Positions 17,957 through 27,058 of a stretch of DNA of 64,000 nucleotides are shown piece by piece. The notes beneath the pieces are model-generated. The model was not told the DNA's origin, made no database searches, and saw nothing but the letters and a program-made list of their open reading frames with translations. Source of the stretch: Parashewanella tropica (GTDB taxonomy: Bacteria > Pseudomonadota > Gammaproteobacteria > Enterobacterales > Shewanellaceae); NCBI RefSeq assembly GCF_004358445.1, contig NZ_CP037951.1:2862001-2926000 (forward strand). Direction: 5' to 3'. Made by a program: the position numbers and the translations under genes. Positions within the stretch are counted from its first letter, which is position 1. Each line of letters opens with the position of its first letter.

Positions 17957-18219
17957 GGGCGTGTTGATCTTTCAGGATTGAATTTTGTGCTATTTGAGCA
18001 CTCTTCTGTTCAAGGCGTGAGCAGTGAGGCTTAGTCATCTAAGTAAGCTGATCACAACACTGAACAGGAAGTGCTCAAAAGCATCGAAGACAGCGTAAAT
18101 TGGTCACTTCTGCTGCGTTATCGTTTGTTTATGTGGAGCAACCACACTTCACAAACTCTACCTTGCATAAGATAACCAATTTATCGCTGCAAAAATAAGC
18201 ACGAAAGATCAACACGCCC
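17957..18219. mobile_element. MITE with 17-bp perfect terminal repeats and TA flanks
   Basis: GGGCGTGTTGATCTTTC (17957-17973) is perfectly repeated in inverse at 18203-18219, and both ends are flanked by TA (17955-17956 and 18220-18221). That is the target duplication of IS630/Tc1-mariner-type elements. The interior has no coding sequence. It contains a long imperfect hairpin (TTTGAGCACT...AAGTGCTCAAA) and a second one (TAAATTGGT...ACCAATTTA). Size and structure fit a non-autonomous element mobilised in trans. Confidence 0.85.
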
Positions 18220-18221
18220 TA

Positions 18222-18792
18222 GTCACAGGCTATAAGTGGTTAGGAGTCACGGATACACGACAAACTGTGACAGCAACCACAGTGGCACTGATATAACCAT
18301 ATAGTTTATAGAGATTCAACATCGGCGAGATTTAACAAAAAACACACAATAACAATGATTTACAAATAAAAATAAACTACAAAAGTTAAATGATATAACT
18401 CAGGGTTAATTGTTTGTCTAAGAAGCAACATGAAATGATTTATCACACCCAACCTTAGGGAATTCAAAATAAAAAAGAATGAGAAGATGGAGCACGACCA
18501 AAAGTGAAGAGTAAAAATAAAGCTAAATTCTTATCTAAACGGTAAATTGAAGACACTTTTTTTTATCAAAAAAAATGCTCGATCATGAAAAATTAACCTT
18601 ATTTCGTATCAATAAACACTGGTGACAAAACTAGGGGTAATTCTCGTAAACAAAAATATCAGCTGAACAAAGATAAGTAACCTCAACCGTTTTCGCTACG
18701 AAACCAGTTGACGTTAACGTAATAATTATCCCAAAAAAAGAACCTATAGCGACTAAAAAGCAGATATATCAGCATATCCACCCACTTTTATA
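18222..18792. other. Non-coding upstream region of the ilv cluster
   Basis: About 570 bp, AT-rich, no open frame with protein-like composition on either strand. It includes a perfect 10-bp palindrome ACGTTAACGT at 18711-18720. It may hold further promoters for the divergent receptor gene or ilvD, but nothing stronger can be supported. Confidence 0.5.
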
Positions 18793-18821
18793 TTGACGAA
18801 AACTTAAAAAACCTGTATCAA
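18793..18821 (+). promoter_or_regulatory. Likely sigma-70 promoter of the ilv operon
   Basis: TTGACG (18793-18798) and TATCAA (18816-18821) are separated by 17 bp. Transcription would begin near 18828, leaving a leader of only about 40 nt before the ilvD ATG. The assignment rests on motif match and position only. Confidence 0.5.
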
Positions 18822-18831
18822 TTTCACTCTA

Positions 18832-18879
18832 ATGTTAATAAATGTGATAATTTGTAAAAAGTGGTTTGAATGGAAGTAA
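18832..18879 (+). CDS. Possible 15-codon upstream peptide rich in Leu/Ile/Val, overlapping the ilvD start
   Basis: ATG at 18832 opens a frame encoding [15 protein letters not shown] and ends with TAA at 18877-18879, ten bases past the start of ilvD (18870). Residues 2-7 include Leu, Ile, Val, Ile, Ile, the products of the operon it precedes. With the predicted start of transcription near 18828 it would be almost leaderless. No Shine-Dalgarno is seen. Because AT-rich DNA gives many ATA/TTA codons by chance, this is only a candidate. Confidence 0.3.
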   Translation: MLINVIICKKWFEWK

Positions 18880-20549
18880 ACAAATACAGTAAGCGCTTAA
18901 CTCAAGATGAGACTCAACCCGCCTCTCAAGCCATGTTATATGGCGTCGGCTTTAGTGAAGAAGACATGAAAAAAGCGCAAGTTGGTATTGTGAGTACTGG
19001 ATACGAGGGAAACCCTTGTAACATGCACCTCAACCAAATCGCTTTATCCATAAAAAATGAAGTTAAAAGCTATAACGATATGCTAGGGCTCATTTTTAAT
19101 ACTATTGGGGTATCCGATGGTATTTCTATGGGAACATCAGGAATGCATTTCTCGCTCCCCTCTCGTGACATTATTGCCGATTCGATCGAAACAGTTGTTC
19201 AAGCTCAAAGTTACGATGCCGTTCTAACTGTGGTTGGTTGTGACAAAAATATGCCGGGCGCAGTCATGGCCATGCTGAGATTGAATCGACCAGCCATTAT
19301 GGTTTATGGCGGAACCATAGCATCGGGTTCTCATAACAATAAGAAACTCAACATAGTATCCGCATTTGAAGCACTCGGTGAAAAAGTGGCAGGCGTCATC
19401 GACGATAGTGAGTACAAACAAATTATCAAAAAAGCGATACCTGGTGCAGGTGCTTGTGGAGGAATGTATACAGCCAATACTATGGCGTCGGCGATTGAAG
19501 CTCTTGGCTTGGCATTGCCTTATAACGCTTCAATACCTGCAGAAAATGAGCAAAAACAAGCCGAAAGTAATCAAACCGCAGAAGCCATACATAACTTATT
19601 AATTAACGATATTAAACCTCTTGATATCGTTAATAAGAAATCACTTGAAAATGCGATAACGGTCGTTAATGCATTAGGTGGTTCAACAAATGCTGTGCTT
19701 CACTTTCTTGCTATTGCCCATGCCGCTGACATTGAGTTCGGCTTAGAGGATATCCAACGGATTTCTGATCGCACTCCGTTGCTTGCTGACTTAAAACCAA
19801 GTGGTCAATTTTTGATGGAAGATGTTCACGGCATCGGTGGTACGCCTGCTGTTTTGAAATATTTGTTAGAGATTGGTTTATTACATGGAGATTGCTTAAC
19901 CGTTACTGGTAAAACCATGGCTGATAACCTTGCTGAAGTTCAAGGGTTATCTTTTGAGCAGAACGTGATTTTACCAAAAGAAAAAGCGTTCAAATCCAGT
20001 GGCAACATTCAAATTCTGTTTGGCAATCTTGCCAGCGAAGGCGCCGTTGCAAAAATTTCAGGCAATGAAGGCTTAAGGTTCAAGGGGCCTGCCAAAGTAT
20101 TTGATAGTGAATCTGAAGCTAATCAAGGCATTCAAGCAGGACTCGTTAAATCAGGGGATGTGGTTGTTATCCGATACGTTGGACCCAAAGGCGGCCCTGG
20201 AATGCCAGAAATGCTTAAACCGACTTCCATGATCATGGGCGCGGGTTTAGGGAAATCTGTTGCATTAATCACTGATGGTCGTTTCTCTGGTGGTACTCAT
20301 GGATTTGTTGTAGGCCACATTACTCCAGAAGCACAAACTGGAGGATTGATTGCCTTGGTTAAAGATGGCGACCTGATAGAAATCAATGCCGTAAACAACA
20401 CTATGGAACTCAAAGTGTCAGAAACGGAAATAAATCACCGTAGAGCCGAGTGGCAAGCACCTGCGTTAAAACACTCCAAAGGAATTTTACGCAAGTATGC
20501 TTCTACAGTCGCCTCTGCTTCAGAAGGTTGTGTGACGGATAAGTACTAG
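18870..20549 (+). CDS. ilvD: Dihydroxy-acid dehydratase (short, Bacteroidota/Bacillus-like type)
   Basis: 559 residues, catalysing 2,3-dihydroxy-isovalerate/-methylvalerate to 2-keto acids. Iron-sulfur cysteines are in [20 protein letters not shown] and [16 protein letters not shown]. The N-terminus ([25 protein letters not shown]) and the length of about 560 match the Bacteroidota/Firmicutes type, not the 616-residue enterobacterial IlvD. It is the first gene of ilvD-B-N-C-A, with 4 bp to ilvB. The start has only a weak ribosome-binding site (AAGTGG) and is overlapped by a short upstream frame. Confidence 0.93.
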   Translation: MEVNKYSKRLTQDETQPASQAMLYGVGFSEEDMKKAQVGIVSTGYEGNPCNMHLNQIALSIKNEVKSYNDMLGLIFNTIGVSDGISMGTSGMHFSLPSRDIIADSIETVVQAQSYDAVLTVVGCDKNMPGAVMAMLRLNRPAIMVYGGTIASGSHNNKKLNIVSAFEALGEKVAGVIDDSEYKQIIKKAIPGAGACGGMYTANTMASAIEALGLALPYNASIPAENEQKQAESNQTAEAIHNLLINDIKPLDIVNKKSLENAITVVNALGGSTNAVLHFLAIAHAADIEFGLEDIQRISDRTPLLADLKPSGQFLMEDVHGIGGTPAVLKYLLEIGLLHGDCLTVTGKTMADNLAEVQGLSFEQNVILPKEKAFKSSGNIQILFGNLASEGAVAKISGNEGLRFKGPAKVFDSESEANQGIQAGLVKSGDVVVIRYVGPKGGPGMPEMLKPTSMIMGAGLGKSVALITDGRFSGGTHGFVVGHITPEAQTGGLIALVKDGDLIEINAVNNTMELKVSETEINHRRAEWQAPALKHSKGILRKYASTVASASEGCVTDKY

Positions 20550-20553
20550 ACTT

Positions 20554-22287
20554 ATGGCAATGGTTCAACAAATTAACGAAGAGGCAGGAATGCCAGATAC
20601 TGAGACAGTAACAGGTTCAGAAGCGGTGATGAAAACCTTAATCGCTGAAGGGGTTGATTTAATCTACGGCTACCCAGGTGGTGCCATCATGCCTATTTAT
20701 GATGCATTACATGGCTACCAGCCTGAGCTAAAGCATGTATTAACTCGCCACGAACAAGGTGCGACTCATGCCGCTCAAGGCTATGCGAGAGTTACTGGCA
20801 ATGTCGGGGTTGTTTTCGCTACTTCAGGCCCAGGAGCAACCAACTTAGTAACAGGTTTGGCGGACGCTCAAATTGATTCAACCCCTATGGTTTGCATCAC
20901 AGGGCAAGTAGCCTCGCCTTTATTAGGCACTGATGCATTTCAAGAAACTGACATCATCAGTATTTCTACCCCTGTCACAAAGTGGAATTATCAAGTAACC
21001 CAAGCTAAAGAAATCCCAGAGGTTTTGGCTAAGGCTTTTTATATCGCCCGATCTGGTCGGCCGGGTCCTGTGCTCATTGATATCACTAAAGATGCCCAAT
21101 TTGAGACCAGTCAGTTTGTATATCAAGCTTGCAAATCAATCCGCAGTTATAAGCCCACTCCTGATTTGCAACTGGCTCAAGTAAAAAAAGCGGCTGAGGT
21201 AATAAATGCAGCCAAAAAACCTTTGATTGTTTGGGGGCAAGGCGTCATTTTAGGTCAAGCAGAGCAAGAAATGAAAACCTTAATCGAGAAAGCAGGCATT
21301 CCAAGTGCCAGTACTTTATTGGGTTTATCAGCCTTACCTTCTGAGCATCCGCTTCATCAAGGAATGGTAGGAATGCATGGACACTTAGCTCCAAACAAGC
21401 TGACCAATAAATGCGATGTCTTGATTGCGATTGGAATGCGCTTTGACGATAGAGTGACGGGTGATTTAAGTCGTTACGCTAAACAAGCCAATATTGTTCA
21501 TTTTGAAATTGACCCGTCTGAGGTGTGTAAAAATGTTCATGCCGATTATCCCGTTCTCGCCGACGTTAAAGAATCCTTGCAAGCTTTGCTGCCTTTAATC
21601 AATGAAAATGATCATTCAGCATGGCTTCAACAATTTCAGCAATTAAGAGCTATAGAACATCAAGAAGTGATCCAACATCAGTTAGCCCCCTCTAAAGAAG
21701 GGTTAACCATGGGGGAAGTGGTTGACTGTATAAACAAAGCCACTCATAACGATGCCATTGTTGTATCCGATGTAGGACAACATCAAATGATCGCGGCTCG
21801 GTATTCTAAGTTTGTCCAAACTCGCTCGAAAGTAGATTCAGGTGGGTTAGGAACCATGGGCTTTGCCCTACCCGCCGCTATTGGTGCCAAAATGGGTGTA
21901 CCCGACCGTGAGGTCGTTGCCATTATTGGTGACGGAGCATATCAAATGACCATTCAAGAGTTAGGCACCATTATGCAGACTCAGGCTGCTGTAAAAATCG
22001 TGGTACTTAATAATGAGTTTTTGGGCATGGTTCGCCAATGGCAAGAGTTATTTTTTGACAAACGCTATGCCTCTACCGAAATGGCGAATCCAAACTTTGT
22101 CAAAATTGCTGAAGGTTATGGCATTCCAGCTAAAAGTATCTGTAAAAGAGAAGAATTGGATGCGGCCATCGACGAAATGATTGCTTGCGAAACATCATAC
22201 TTCCTTGAAGTTATGGTAGAAAAAGAAGGCAATGTATTTCCTATGCTGCCTACAGGCGCTTCAGTTTCAGATGTTCGTTTATCTTAA
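20554..22287 (+). CDS. ilvB: Acetolactate synthase large subunit
   Basis: 577 residues from the first ATG; an alternative ATG 12 codons downstream follows a GGCAGGA. The three thiamine-diphosphate-enzyme domains are recognisable: YGYPGGAIMPIYDALH with the catalytic Glu in LTRHEQGATHAAQGYAR, the central FAD/nucleotide region, and the C-terminal IIGDGAYQMTIQELGT metal motif. It condenses pyruvate to acetolactate or with 2-ketobutyrate. It is immediately downstream of ilvD and 14 bp before the regulatory subunit gene. Confidence 0.94.
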   Translation: MAMVQQINEEAGMPDTETVTGSEAVMKTLIAEGVDLIYGYPGGAIMPIYDALHGYQPELKHVLTRHEQGATHAAQGYARVTGNVGVVFATSGPGATNLVTGLADAQIDSTPMVCITGQVASPLLGTDAFQETDIISISTPVTKWNYQVTQAKEIPEVLAKAFYIARSGRPGPVLIDITKDAQFETSQFVYQACKSIRSYKPTPDLQLAQVKKAAEVINAAKKPLIVWGQGVILGQAEQEMKTLIEKAGIPSASTLLGLSALPSEHPLHQGMVGMHGHLAPNKLTNKCDVLIAIGMRFDDRVTGDLSRYAKQANIVHFEIDPSEVCKNVHADYPVLADVKESLQALLPLINENDHSAWLQQFQQLRAIEHQEVIQHQLAPSKEGLTMGEVVDCINKATHNDAIVVSDVGQHQMIAARYSKFVQTRSKVDSGGLGTMGFALPAAIGAKMGVPDREVVAIIGDGAYQMTIQELGTIMQTQAAVKIVVLNNEFLGMVRQWQELFFDKRYASTEMANPNFVKIAEGYGIPAKSICKREELDAAIDEMIACETSYFLEVMVEKEGNVFPMLPTGASVSDVRLS

Positions 22288-22301
22288 GGAAGTAATGAGT
22301 T

Positions 22302-22829
22302 ATGGAACAACAGCACATATATACCTTCTCCGTATATACCGAAAATAACCTCGGATTACTGAATAGGATTTCTCAGATATTTTTAAAGCGCCATATCAAT
22401 ATTGAAAGCCTTAATGTATCTGAATCAGAAATCGAAAACGTACATCGTTTTACCATAGTGGTTGAAATAACGGAGGCGCAGGCGATTAAGGTCGTAAAGC
22501 AAATTGACAAGCAAATCGAAGTCATCAAAGCCTTTTTCCATCGTGAAGATGAAACAATATATCGAGAAACTGCACTCTACAAAATGCCGATAAGCTGCCT
22601 TTATGATGGTGGCAAAGTGCAAGAACTGATTGCAGAAACTTACGCCAATATTGTTACTGTTTCAAAAGATTATTTTGTGATTGAAAAAACAGGAAAAAAA
22701 GCTGAAACAGATCGTTTATACAATGAATTGCGAACGCTTGGATTAATGCAATTTTTACGTTCTGGAAGAATATCTGTGACCAAAGAAGTAATGAATATAT
22801 CTTCTGAGTTAACACAATTAGTTTCTTAA
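22302..22829 (+). CDS. ilvN: Acetolactate synthase small (regulatory) subunit
   Basis: 175 residues. The N-terminal ACT domain (YTFSVYTENNLGLLNRISQIFLKRHINIESLNVS) binds valine in this family, and the C-terminal extension is of the IlvN/IlvH type. The wording of the ACT domain and the EIENVHRFTIVV segment resemble Bacteroidota IlvN more than the enterobacterial IlvH or the short IlvM. AAGGAAG precedes the ATG. Fixed position between the large subunit and the reductoisomerase gene. Confidence 0.9.
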   Translation: MEQQHIYTFSVYTENNLGLLNRISQIFLKRHINIESLNVSESEIENVHRFTIVVEITEAQAIKVVKQIDKQIEVIKAFFHREDETIYRETALYKMPISCLYDGGKVQELIAETYANIVTVSKDYFVIEKTGKKAETDRLYNELRTLGLMQFLRSGRISVTKEVMNISSELTQLVS

Positions 22830-22874
22830 AAATACGAATGTTCAACACGCCTAAACTAACGGATTAAACAAATT

Positions 22875-24350
22875 ATGAGCAACTACTTTAATACTTTGAA
22901 CCTAAGACAACAGCTACAACAATTAGCCGTTTGTCACTTTTTAGATTCTTCAGAATTTGCAGCGGGTACAGAAAAACTTCAGAACAAAAAAATCGTTATT
23001 GTAGGGTGTGGTGCTCAGGGACTTAACCAAGGTTTAAACATGAAAGACTCAGGTTTAGATGTCAGCTATGCTCTACGTCCAGAAGCCATTCAACAAAAAC
23101 GAGATTCTTTCATTAATGCAACGGCAAATGGCTTCATTGTTGGTACTTACGAAGAGCTCATTCCTCAAGCTGATGTAGTGGTTAACTTAACTCCAGACAA
23201 GCAGCATACCCCAGTTGTTTCTGCCGTTATGCCTTTAATGAAACAGGGCGCAACTCTATCTTATTCTCATGGTTTTAACATCGTTGAAGAAGGTATGCAG
23301 ATCCGCGAAGACCTGACAGTGATCATGGTCGCCCCTAAGTCACCAGGCTCAGAAGTACGTGAAGAATATAAACGCGGATTCGGTGTACCCACGCTCATTG
23401 CCGTTCACCCGGAAAATGATCCGCAAAACGAAGGCTTGGCCCTAGCGAAAGCTTATGCTGTTGCCATTGGCTCAGATAAAGCTGGTGTACTACTGTCTTC
23501 TTTTGAAGCTGAAGTTAAGTCTGACTTAATGGGTGAACAAACCATTTTATGCGGCCTGCTTCAAACAGGTAGCGTTTTAGCTTTCGACAAAATGGTTGCC
23601 CAAGGTATTGACACTGGCTTTGCTTCAAAACTAATTCAGCATGGCTGGGAAGTGATCACCGAAGCGCTAAAGCATGGTGGCATCACTCATATGATGGATC
23701 GCCTTTCTAACCCAGCCAAAATTGAAGCGTTCCGTCTTTCAGAAGAACTAAAACAACTCATGCGTCCTTTGTTTGAAAAACACATGGATGACATTATGTC
23801 TGGTGAGTTTTCATCAGGAATGATGGCTGATTGGCAAGAGGATGACACTAAACTTCTCACTTGGCGTGCAGCTACCGCTGAAACCGCTTTTGAAAAGTCT
23901 GTAGCAACAGAGGAGTTCATCGAAGAGCAAGCCTACTTTGATCATGCGCTATTATTGGTTGCCTTTGTTAAATCAGGTGTTGAGTTAGCCTATGAAACGA
24001 TGGTGGATGCCGGCATTAAAGAAGAGTCAGCGTACTATGAGTCTTTGCATGAATTGCCGCTAATCGCCAATACCGTTGCCCGTAAAAAGCTCTATGAAAT
24101 GAACCGCATTATTTCTGATACGGCAGAATATGGTTGCTACTTATTTGATCACGCTTGCCGCCCATTACTTGTCAACTTTATGGCAAAAGTAGATACGTCA
24201 GTGATTGGTCAAGATTTCAATGATGTTGCAGGTAAGCAAATTGATAACAAGCAACTTATTGAGATTAATGACGCCATTAGAAACCACTCGATTGAGACAA
24301 TTGGTAAAGAACTACGAGCCTCAATGACCGCCATGGCAGCTTTAGTCTAA
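22875..24350 (+). CDS. ilvC: Ketol-acid reductoisomerase, class II
   Basis: 491 residues, the long class II form with a duplicated C-terminal knotted domain. The NADPH-binding loop is [15 protein letters not shown], and the metal-site residues lie in [15 protein letters not shown]. It converts acetolactate to dihydroxy-isovalerate using NADPH. Class II enzymes occur in both Gammaproteobacteria and Bacteroidota, so this gene alone does not indicate transfer. A strong terminator follows 15 bp after the stop, which separates it from ilvA. Confidence 0.95.
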   Translation: MSNYFNTLNLRQQLQQLAVCHFLDSSEFAAGTEKLQNKKIVIVGCGAQGLNQGLNMKDSGLDVSYALRPEAIQQKRDSFINATANGFIVGTYEELIPQADVVVNLTPDKQHTPVVSAVMPLMKQGATLSYSHGFNIVEEGMQIREDLTVIMVAPKSPGSEVREEYKRGFGVPTLIAVHPENDPQNEGLALAKAYAVAIGSDKAGVLLSSFEAEVKSDLMGEQTILCGLLQTGSVLAFDKMVAQGIDTGFASKLIQHGWEVITEALKHGGITHMMDRLSNPAKIEAFRLSEELKQLMRPLFEKHMDDIMSGEFSSGMMADWQEDDTKLLTWRAATAETAFEKSVATEEFIEEQAYFDHALLLVAFVKSGVELAYETMVDAGIKEESAYYESLHELPLIANTVARKKLYEMNRIISDTAEYGCYLFDHACRPLLVNFMAKVDTSVIGQDFNDVAGKQIDNKQLIEINDAIRNHSIETIGKELRASMTAMAALV

Positions 24351-24365
24351 TTGATAGACCTTAGC

Positions 24366-24392
24366 AAAAAAGCTGCCTAAGGCAGCTTTTTT
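24366..24392 (+). terminator. Intrinsic terminator after ilvC
   Basis: AAAAAAGCTGCC-TAA-GGCAGCTTTTTT followed by ATTTTA: a 12-bp stem with T-run. It would end or attenuate ilvDBNC transcription before ilvA. Confidence 0.85.
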
Positions 24393-24431
24393 ATTTTAGA
24401 TGTGAACCTAATAGGATGAAGAAATATAAAA

Positions 24432-24526
24432 GGGGTAATAGCGGGCTAAGACAATCGTCCGTTACAGGATGTAACGGTCGTTAGTACATGGACGTACGCT
24501 TCTATTGTCGTGCACGCTATTGCCCC
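24432..24526 (-). repeat. Structured palindromic interspersed element, copy 2 (inverted)
   Basis: A 95-bp element between ilvC and ilvA, in opposite orientation to the copy at 13830-13920. Terminal arms are GGGGTAATAGCG / CGCTATTGCCCC (one G-U type mismatch). Read in the orientation of copy 1, the inner hairpins are GTAC-GTCCAT-GTAC and CCGTTAC-ATCCT-GTAACGG, inside a GACAAT/ATTGTC stem. Compared with copy 1, paired positions change together. Confidence 0.8.
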
Positions 24527-24582
24527 TTCGCCCCAGAAACGATTTTCGCTTTTTAGTTTTACACCACAACAAAGAGAACACT

Positions 24583-25842
24583 ATGTTAGCCGTTGACAGA
24601 AACATCGTCCCGATAGAGAAAATCTATCGAGCAAAGGAAGTCGTGAAAGAAGTTGTCCAAGAAACTCCTTTGCAATACATGGAAAATTTTTCAAAAAAGT
24701 ATCAGGCTGAAATTTACTTTAAACGTGAAGACTTACAAGTTGTGCGTTCATATAAAATTCGTGGTGCTTACCATAAAATCCGCCAGCTAACGGCTGATGC
24801 ACTAGCAAAAGGCATTGTATGTGCCAGTGCCGGTAATCATGCGCAAGGCGTTGCTCTTGCCTGCCAAAAGTTAGAAGTAAAAGGCACCATCTTCATGCCT
24901 ATTACCACCCCACAGCAAAAAATCGATCAAGTCAGAATGTTCGGTCGTGAATATGCAAACATTCAATTAATTGGCGATACCTATGATGAAAGCTTTCAAG
25001 CGGCTTCCCGCTTTTGTGAACAACAACAAGCGACATTTGTTCACCCCTTTGATGATCTTGATGTTATTGCAGGCCAAGGAACGGTTGGCCTTGAAATAAT
25101 CAATCAACTTTCGTCGATTGATACCATTATTCTTCCTGTTGGTGGCGGTGGTTTGGCATCTGGTGTAGCAAGTGTAATCCAGCAATGTAATCCAAGTATT
25201 CAAGTGATAGGTGTTGAACCTGAAGGCGCACCGTCGTTATCACAGTCACTAAAAAATGGACATAATACCAACCTAGAAACCATTGATAAATTTGTTGATG
25301 GTGCCGCCGTTCAACGTATGGGGGATTTAACATTTGGTCTTTGCCAAGAGTTATTAGACGAAACTCTCACCATTGCTGAAGGTGCAATATGTAGCACTAT
25401 GCTTACCCTTTATAATGAAAATGCCATTGTAGCTGAGCCTGCTGGAGCGTTATCTATTGCGGCTCTAGAATCAGTCAAAGAGCAAATAAAAGGTAAGCGT
25501 GTTGTCTGTGTAGTCAGTGGTGGTAATAACGACATTACTCGTATGGAAGAAATCAAAGAACGAGCCATGTTTTATCAAGGGCTTAAGCACTACTTCATGA
25601 TTAAGTTTCCACAGCGAGCCGGAGCTTTAAAAGAGTTTCTAGTGGAGGTACTTGGGCCAGAGGATGATATTTCCCATTTTGAATACTCAAAAAAACATAA
25701 CCGAGCCAAAGGTCCTGCAGTTGTGGGAATCGAACTATCAAAAAAAGAAGACTTTGAACCATTGATGGAAAGAATGGAAGCAAAGGGCTTTCTTGGTGAA
25801 TACCTCAATGAGAAGCCAGAACTTTTTCAATATATTGTTTGA
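24583..25842 (+). CDS. ilvA: Threonine deaminase (single-regulatory-domain type)
   Basis: 419 residues from the ATG at 24583. The frame is open further upstream to 24505, but that would run through the structured repeat, so the later ATG was chosen. The PLP-binding fold shows RSYKIRGAYHK (Schiff-base Lys), SAGNHAQGVA and the PVGGGGLASG phosphate loop. A C-terminal ACT-like domain of about 80 residues follows (LKHYFMIKFPQRAGALKEFLVEVLG). The length of about 420 with one regulatory domain matches the Bacillus/Bacteroidota type; the E. coli enzyme is 514 residues with two. It makes 2-ketobutyrate for isoleucine synthesis. Confidence 0.93.
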   Translation: MLAVDRNIVPIEKIYRAKEVVKEVVQETPLQYMENFSKKYQAEIYFKREDLQVVRSYKIRGAYHKIRQLTADALAKGIVCASAGNHAQGVALACQKLEVKGTIFMPITTPQQKIDQVRMFGREYANIQLIGDTYDESFQAASRFCEQQQATFVHPFDDLDVIAGQGTVGLEIINQLSSIDTIILPVGGGGLASGVASVIQQCNPSIQVIGVEPEGAPSLSQSLKNGHNTNLETIDKFVDGAAVQRMGDLTFGLCQELLDETLTIAEGAICSTMLTLYNENAIVAEPAGALSIAALESVKEQIKGKRVVCVVSGGNNDITRMEEIKERAMFYQGLKHYFMIKFPQRAGALKEFLVEVLGPEDDISHFEYSKKHNRAKGPAVVGIELSKKEDFEPLMERMEAKGFLGEYLNEKPELFQYIV

Positions 25843-25853
25843 TTCAAAAACAA

Positions 25854-25880
25854 AAAGGGTAGATTCATGATCTACCCTTT
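25854..25880. terminator. Hairpin between convergent ilvA and ribA
   Basis: AAAGGGTAGAT-TCATG-ATCTACCCTTT: an 11-bp perfect stem. A-rich on the left, so a minus-strand transcript (ribA) would get T-rich DNA after it; it probably serves both genes. Confidence 0.75.
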
Positions 25881-25912
25881 CGAGGAAGGCTTGTAGCCTA
25901 AATTAAGGTTAG

Positions 25913-26524
25913 CTAGTCATTTCCGTGAAAATGCACTTCAGACATGAGATGCCCTAAAACGGTGAACTTTGTTTTTAGATAAAATTCATTATATTCATTT
26001 TTACCCACTTGAAGCGGCACGCGCTCAACAACTTCGACACCATATTTTTTCATAGCATCGACTTTTCTAGGGTTGTTGGTCATGAGTTTAACTTGTTGAA
26101 TGCCAACCTTTTCCAGCATAGGCACAATCATATCGTATTGCCTTAAGTCAGCAGCAAAACCCAGCTTCTCATTTGCTTCAACCGTATTCGCACCTTGGTC
26201 TTGCAATTCATAGGCTCGTATTTTATTGATTAAACCAATACCTCGCCCTTCTTGGCGCAAGTACAGTAAAAAGCCTTGCCCTGCTTCAGCAATGTGCTGC
26301 ATGGCTGTTTGTAATTGAAAACCACAATCACATCTTAAACTAAATAAAGCGTCACCAGTTAGACACTCTGAATGAATACGCCCTAATACTGGCTCACCAT
26401 TTTGCCATTCACCAAATGTAAGCGCGACATGCTCTTTGCCGGTTTGAGAGTCTTCAAACCCATGCATATCGAAAATTCCCCAAGGAGTTGGTAATTTAGA
26501 AGAAGCAACATATTTTACTGACAT
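25913..26524 (-). CDS. ribA: GTP cyclohydrolase II
   Basis: 203 residues, stand-alone RibA without a RibB domain. The zinc site is [15 protein letters not shown] (three Cys), followed by [20 protein letters not shown] and the substrate-contact segment [11 protein letters not shown]. It opens GTP to the first riboflavin precursor. AAGGTTG precedes the ATG. A perfect 7-bp inverted repeat lies 20 bp upstream of the start. Confidence 0.95.
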   Translation of the reverse strand: MSVKYVASSKLPTPWGIFDMHGFEDSQTGKEHVALTFGEWQNGEPVLGRIHSECLTGDALFSLRCDCGFQLQTAMQHIAEAGQGFLLYLRQEGRGIGLINKIRAYELQDQGANTVEANEKLGFAADLRQYDMIVPMLEKVGIQQVKLMTNNPRKVDAMKKYGVEVVERVPLQVGKNEYNEFYLKTKFTVLGHLMSEVHFHGND

Positions 26525-26543
26525 GAAACAACCTTATTTAACC

Positions 26544-26559
26544 TTCTACATCTGTAGAA
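26544..26559. promoter_or_regulatory. Inverted repeat upstream of ribA
   Basis: TTCTACA-TC-TGTAGAA, perfect arms of 7 bp, 20 bp before the ribA ATG. Position fits an operator or a 5'-UTR hairpin. It does not resemble the long FMN riboswitch. Confidence 0.35.
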
Positions 26560-26607
26560 TTAAGCTGCAAAATATTACAGCTATATCCATTAAAACCGAT
26601 GAATTCT

Positions 26608-26964
26608 TTAGAATTCTTTTGGTGCAAAACCGGTAACGCTATTGATGCCCATTTCACGCCCTAAGGCCGTCATAGGGTGAACAACAACCAAACCTCTAAC
26701 TGATTTTTTTAACTTACCAAGATCAGCTTGTTCTGCTTTGGTTAAACTACGATGAAAGGCTAGGTTTTGGATCTTACTGCCTTTATTATTTAGCTGGCGT
26801 TGTTGCTGAGATTTAACTGCAGTAATACGCTTAGTTAGTGCAGCAATTTCTTGTTTAAACTGCAATACTATTTTTTCATCACCGCGCTCTTGAGCAGCCG
26901 ATAACTTACGACGTGATTTATCTAATTTATTGGTTAACGTTTGCAGTTCTTCTTTTAAATTCAT
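26608..26964 (-). CDS. yibL: YibL family ribosome-associated protein
   Basis: 118 residues. The N-terminal ~60 are a charged coiled coil (LNKLDKSRRKLSAAQER...). The C-terminal half is the family hallmark GKLKKSVRGLVVVHPMTALGREMG, almost identical to what I recall of E. coli YibL. That protein co-purifies with ribosomes; its exact role is unclear. AAGGTTGTAGA precedes the ATG. A small GAATTC-TTTA-GAATTC repeat overlaps the stop codon. Confidence 0.92.
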   Translation of the reverse strand: MNLKEELQTLTNKLDKSRRKLSAAQERGDEKIVLQFKQEIAALTKRITAVKSQQQRQLNNKGSKIQNLAFHRSLTKAEQADLGKLKKSVRGLVVVHPMTALGREMGINSVTGFAPKEF

Positions 26965-27058
26965 TCTACAACCTTATGCCTTAATATAAGCATATGAATA
27001 TGTTACTCACTTCAAACCCAAGGGCATTAGTGAGAAATGTGCTGCATTATACCAGTAA

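Noticed and set aside
18222-18792. Classical ilv attenuator (leader peptide plus competing hairpins)
   Set aside because: No hairpin with T-run and no leader peptide with runs of branched-chain codons was found here; only the short frame overlapping ilvD remains as a candidate.
22836-22855. CAACACGCCTA between ilvN and ilvC resembling the MITE end
   Set aside because: Only about 10 bases match, and there is no partner repeat or TA flank, so it is probably chance.
24505-24582. Longer ilvA start giving 26 extra residues
   Set aside because: It begins inside the structured repeat element and the extra residues do not match threonine deaminases; the ATG at 24583 matches the family start.
25843-26600. 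FMN riboswitch near ribA
   Set aside because: The conserved RFN-element sequence was not seen; the upstream gap is only about 80 bp.
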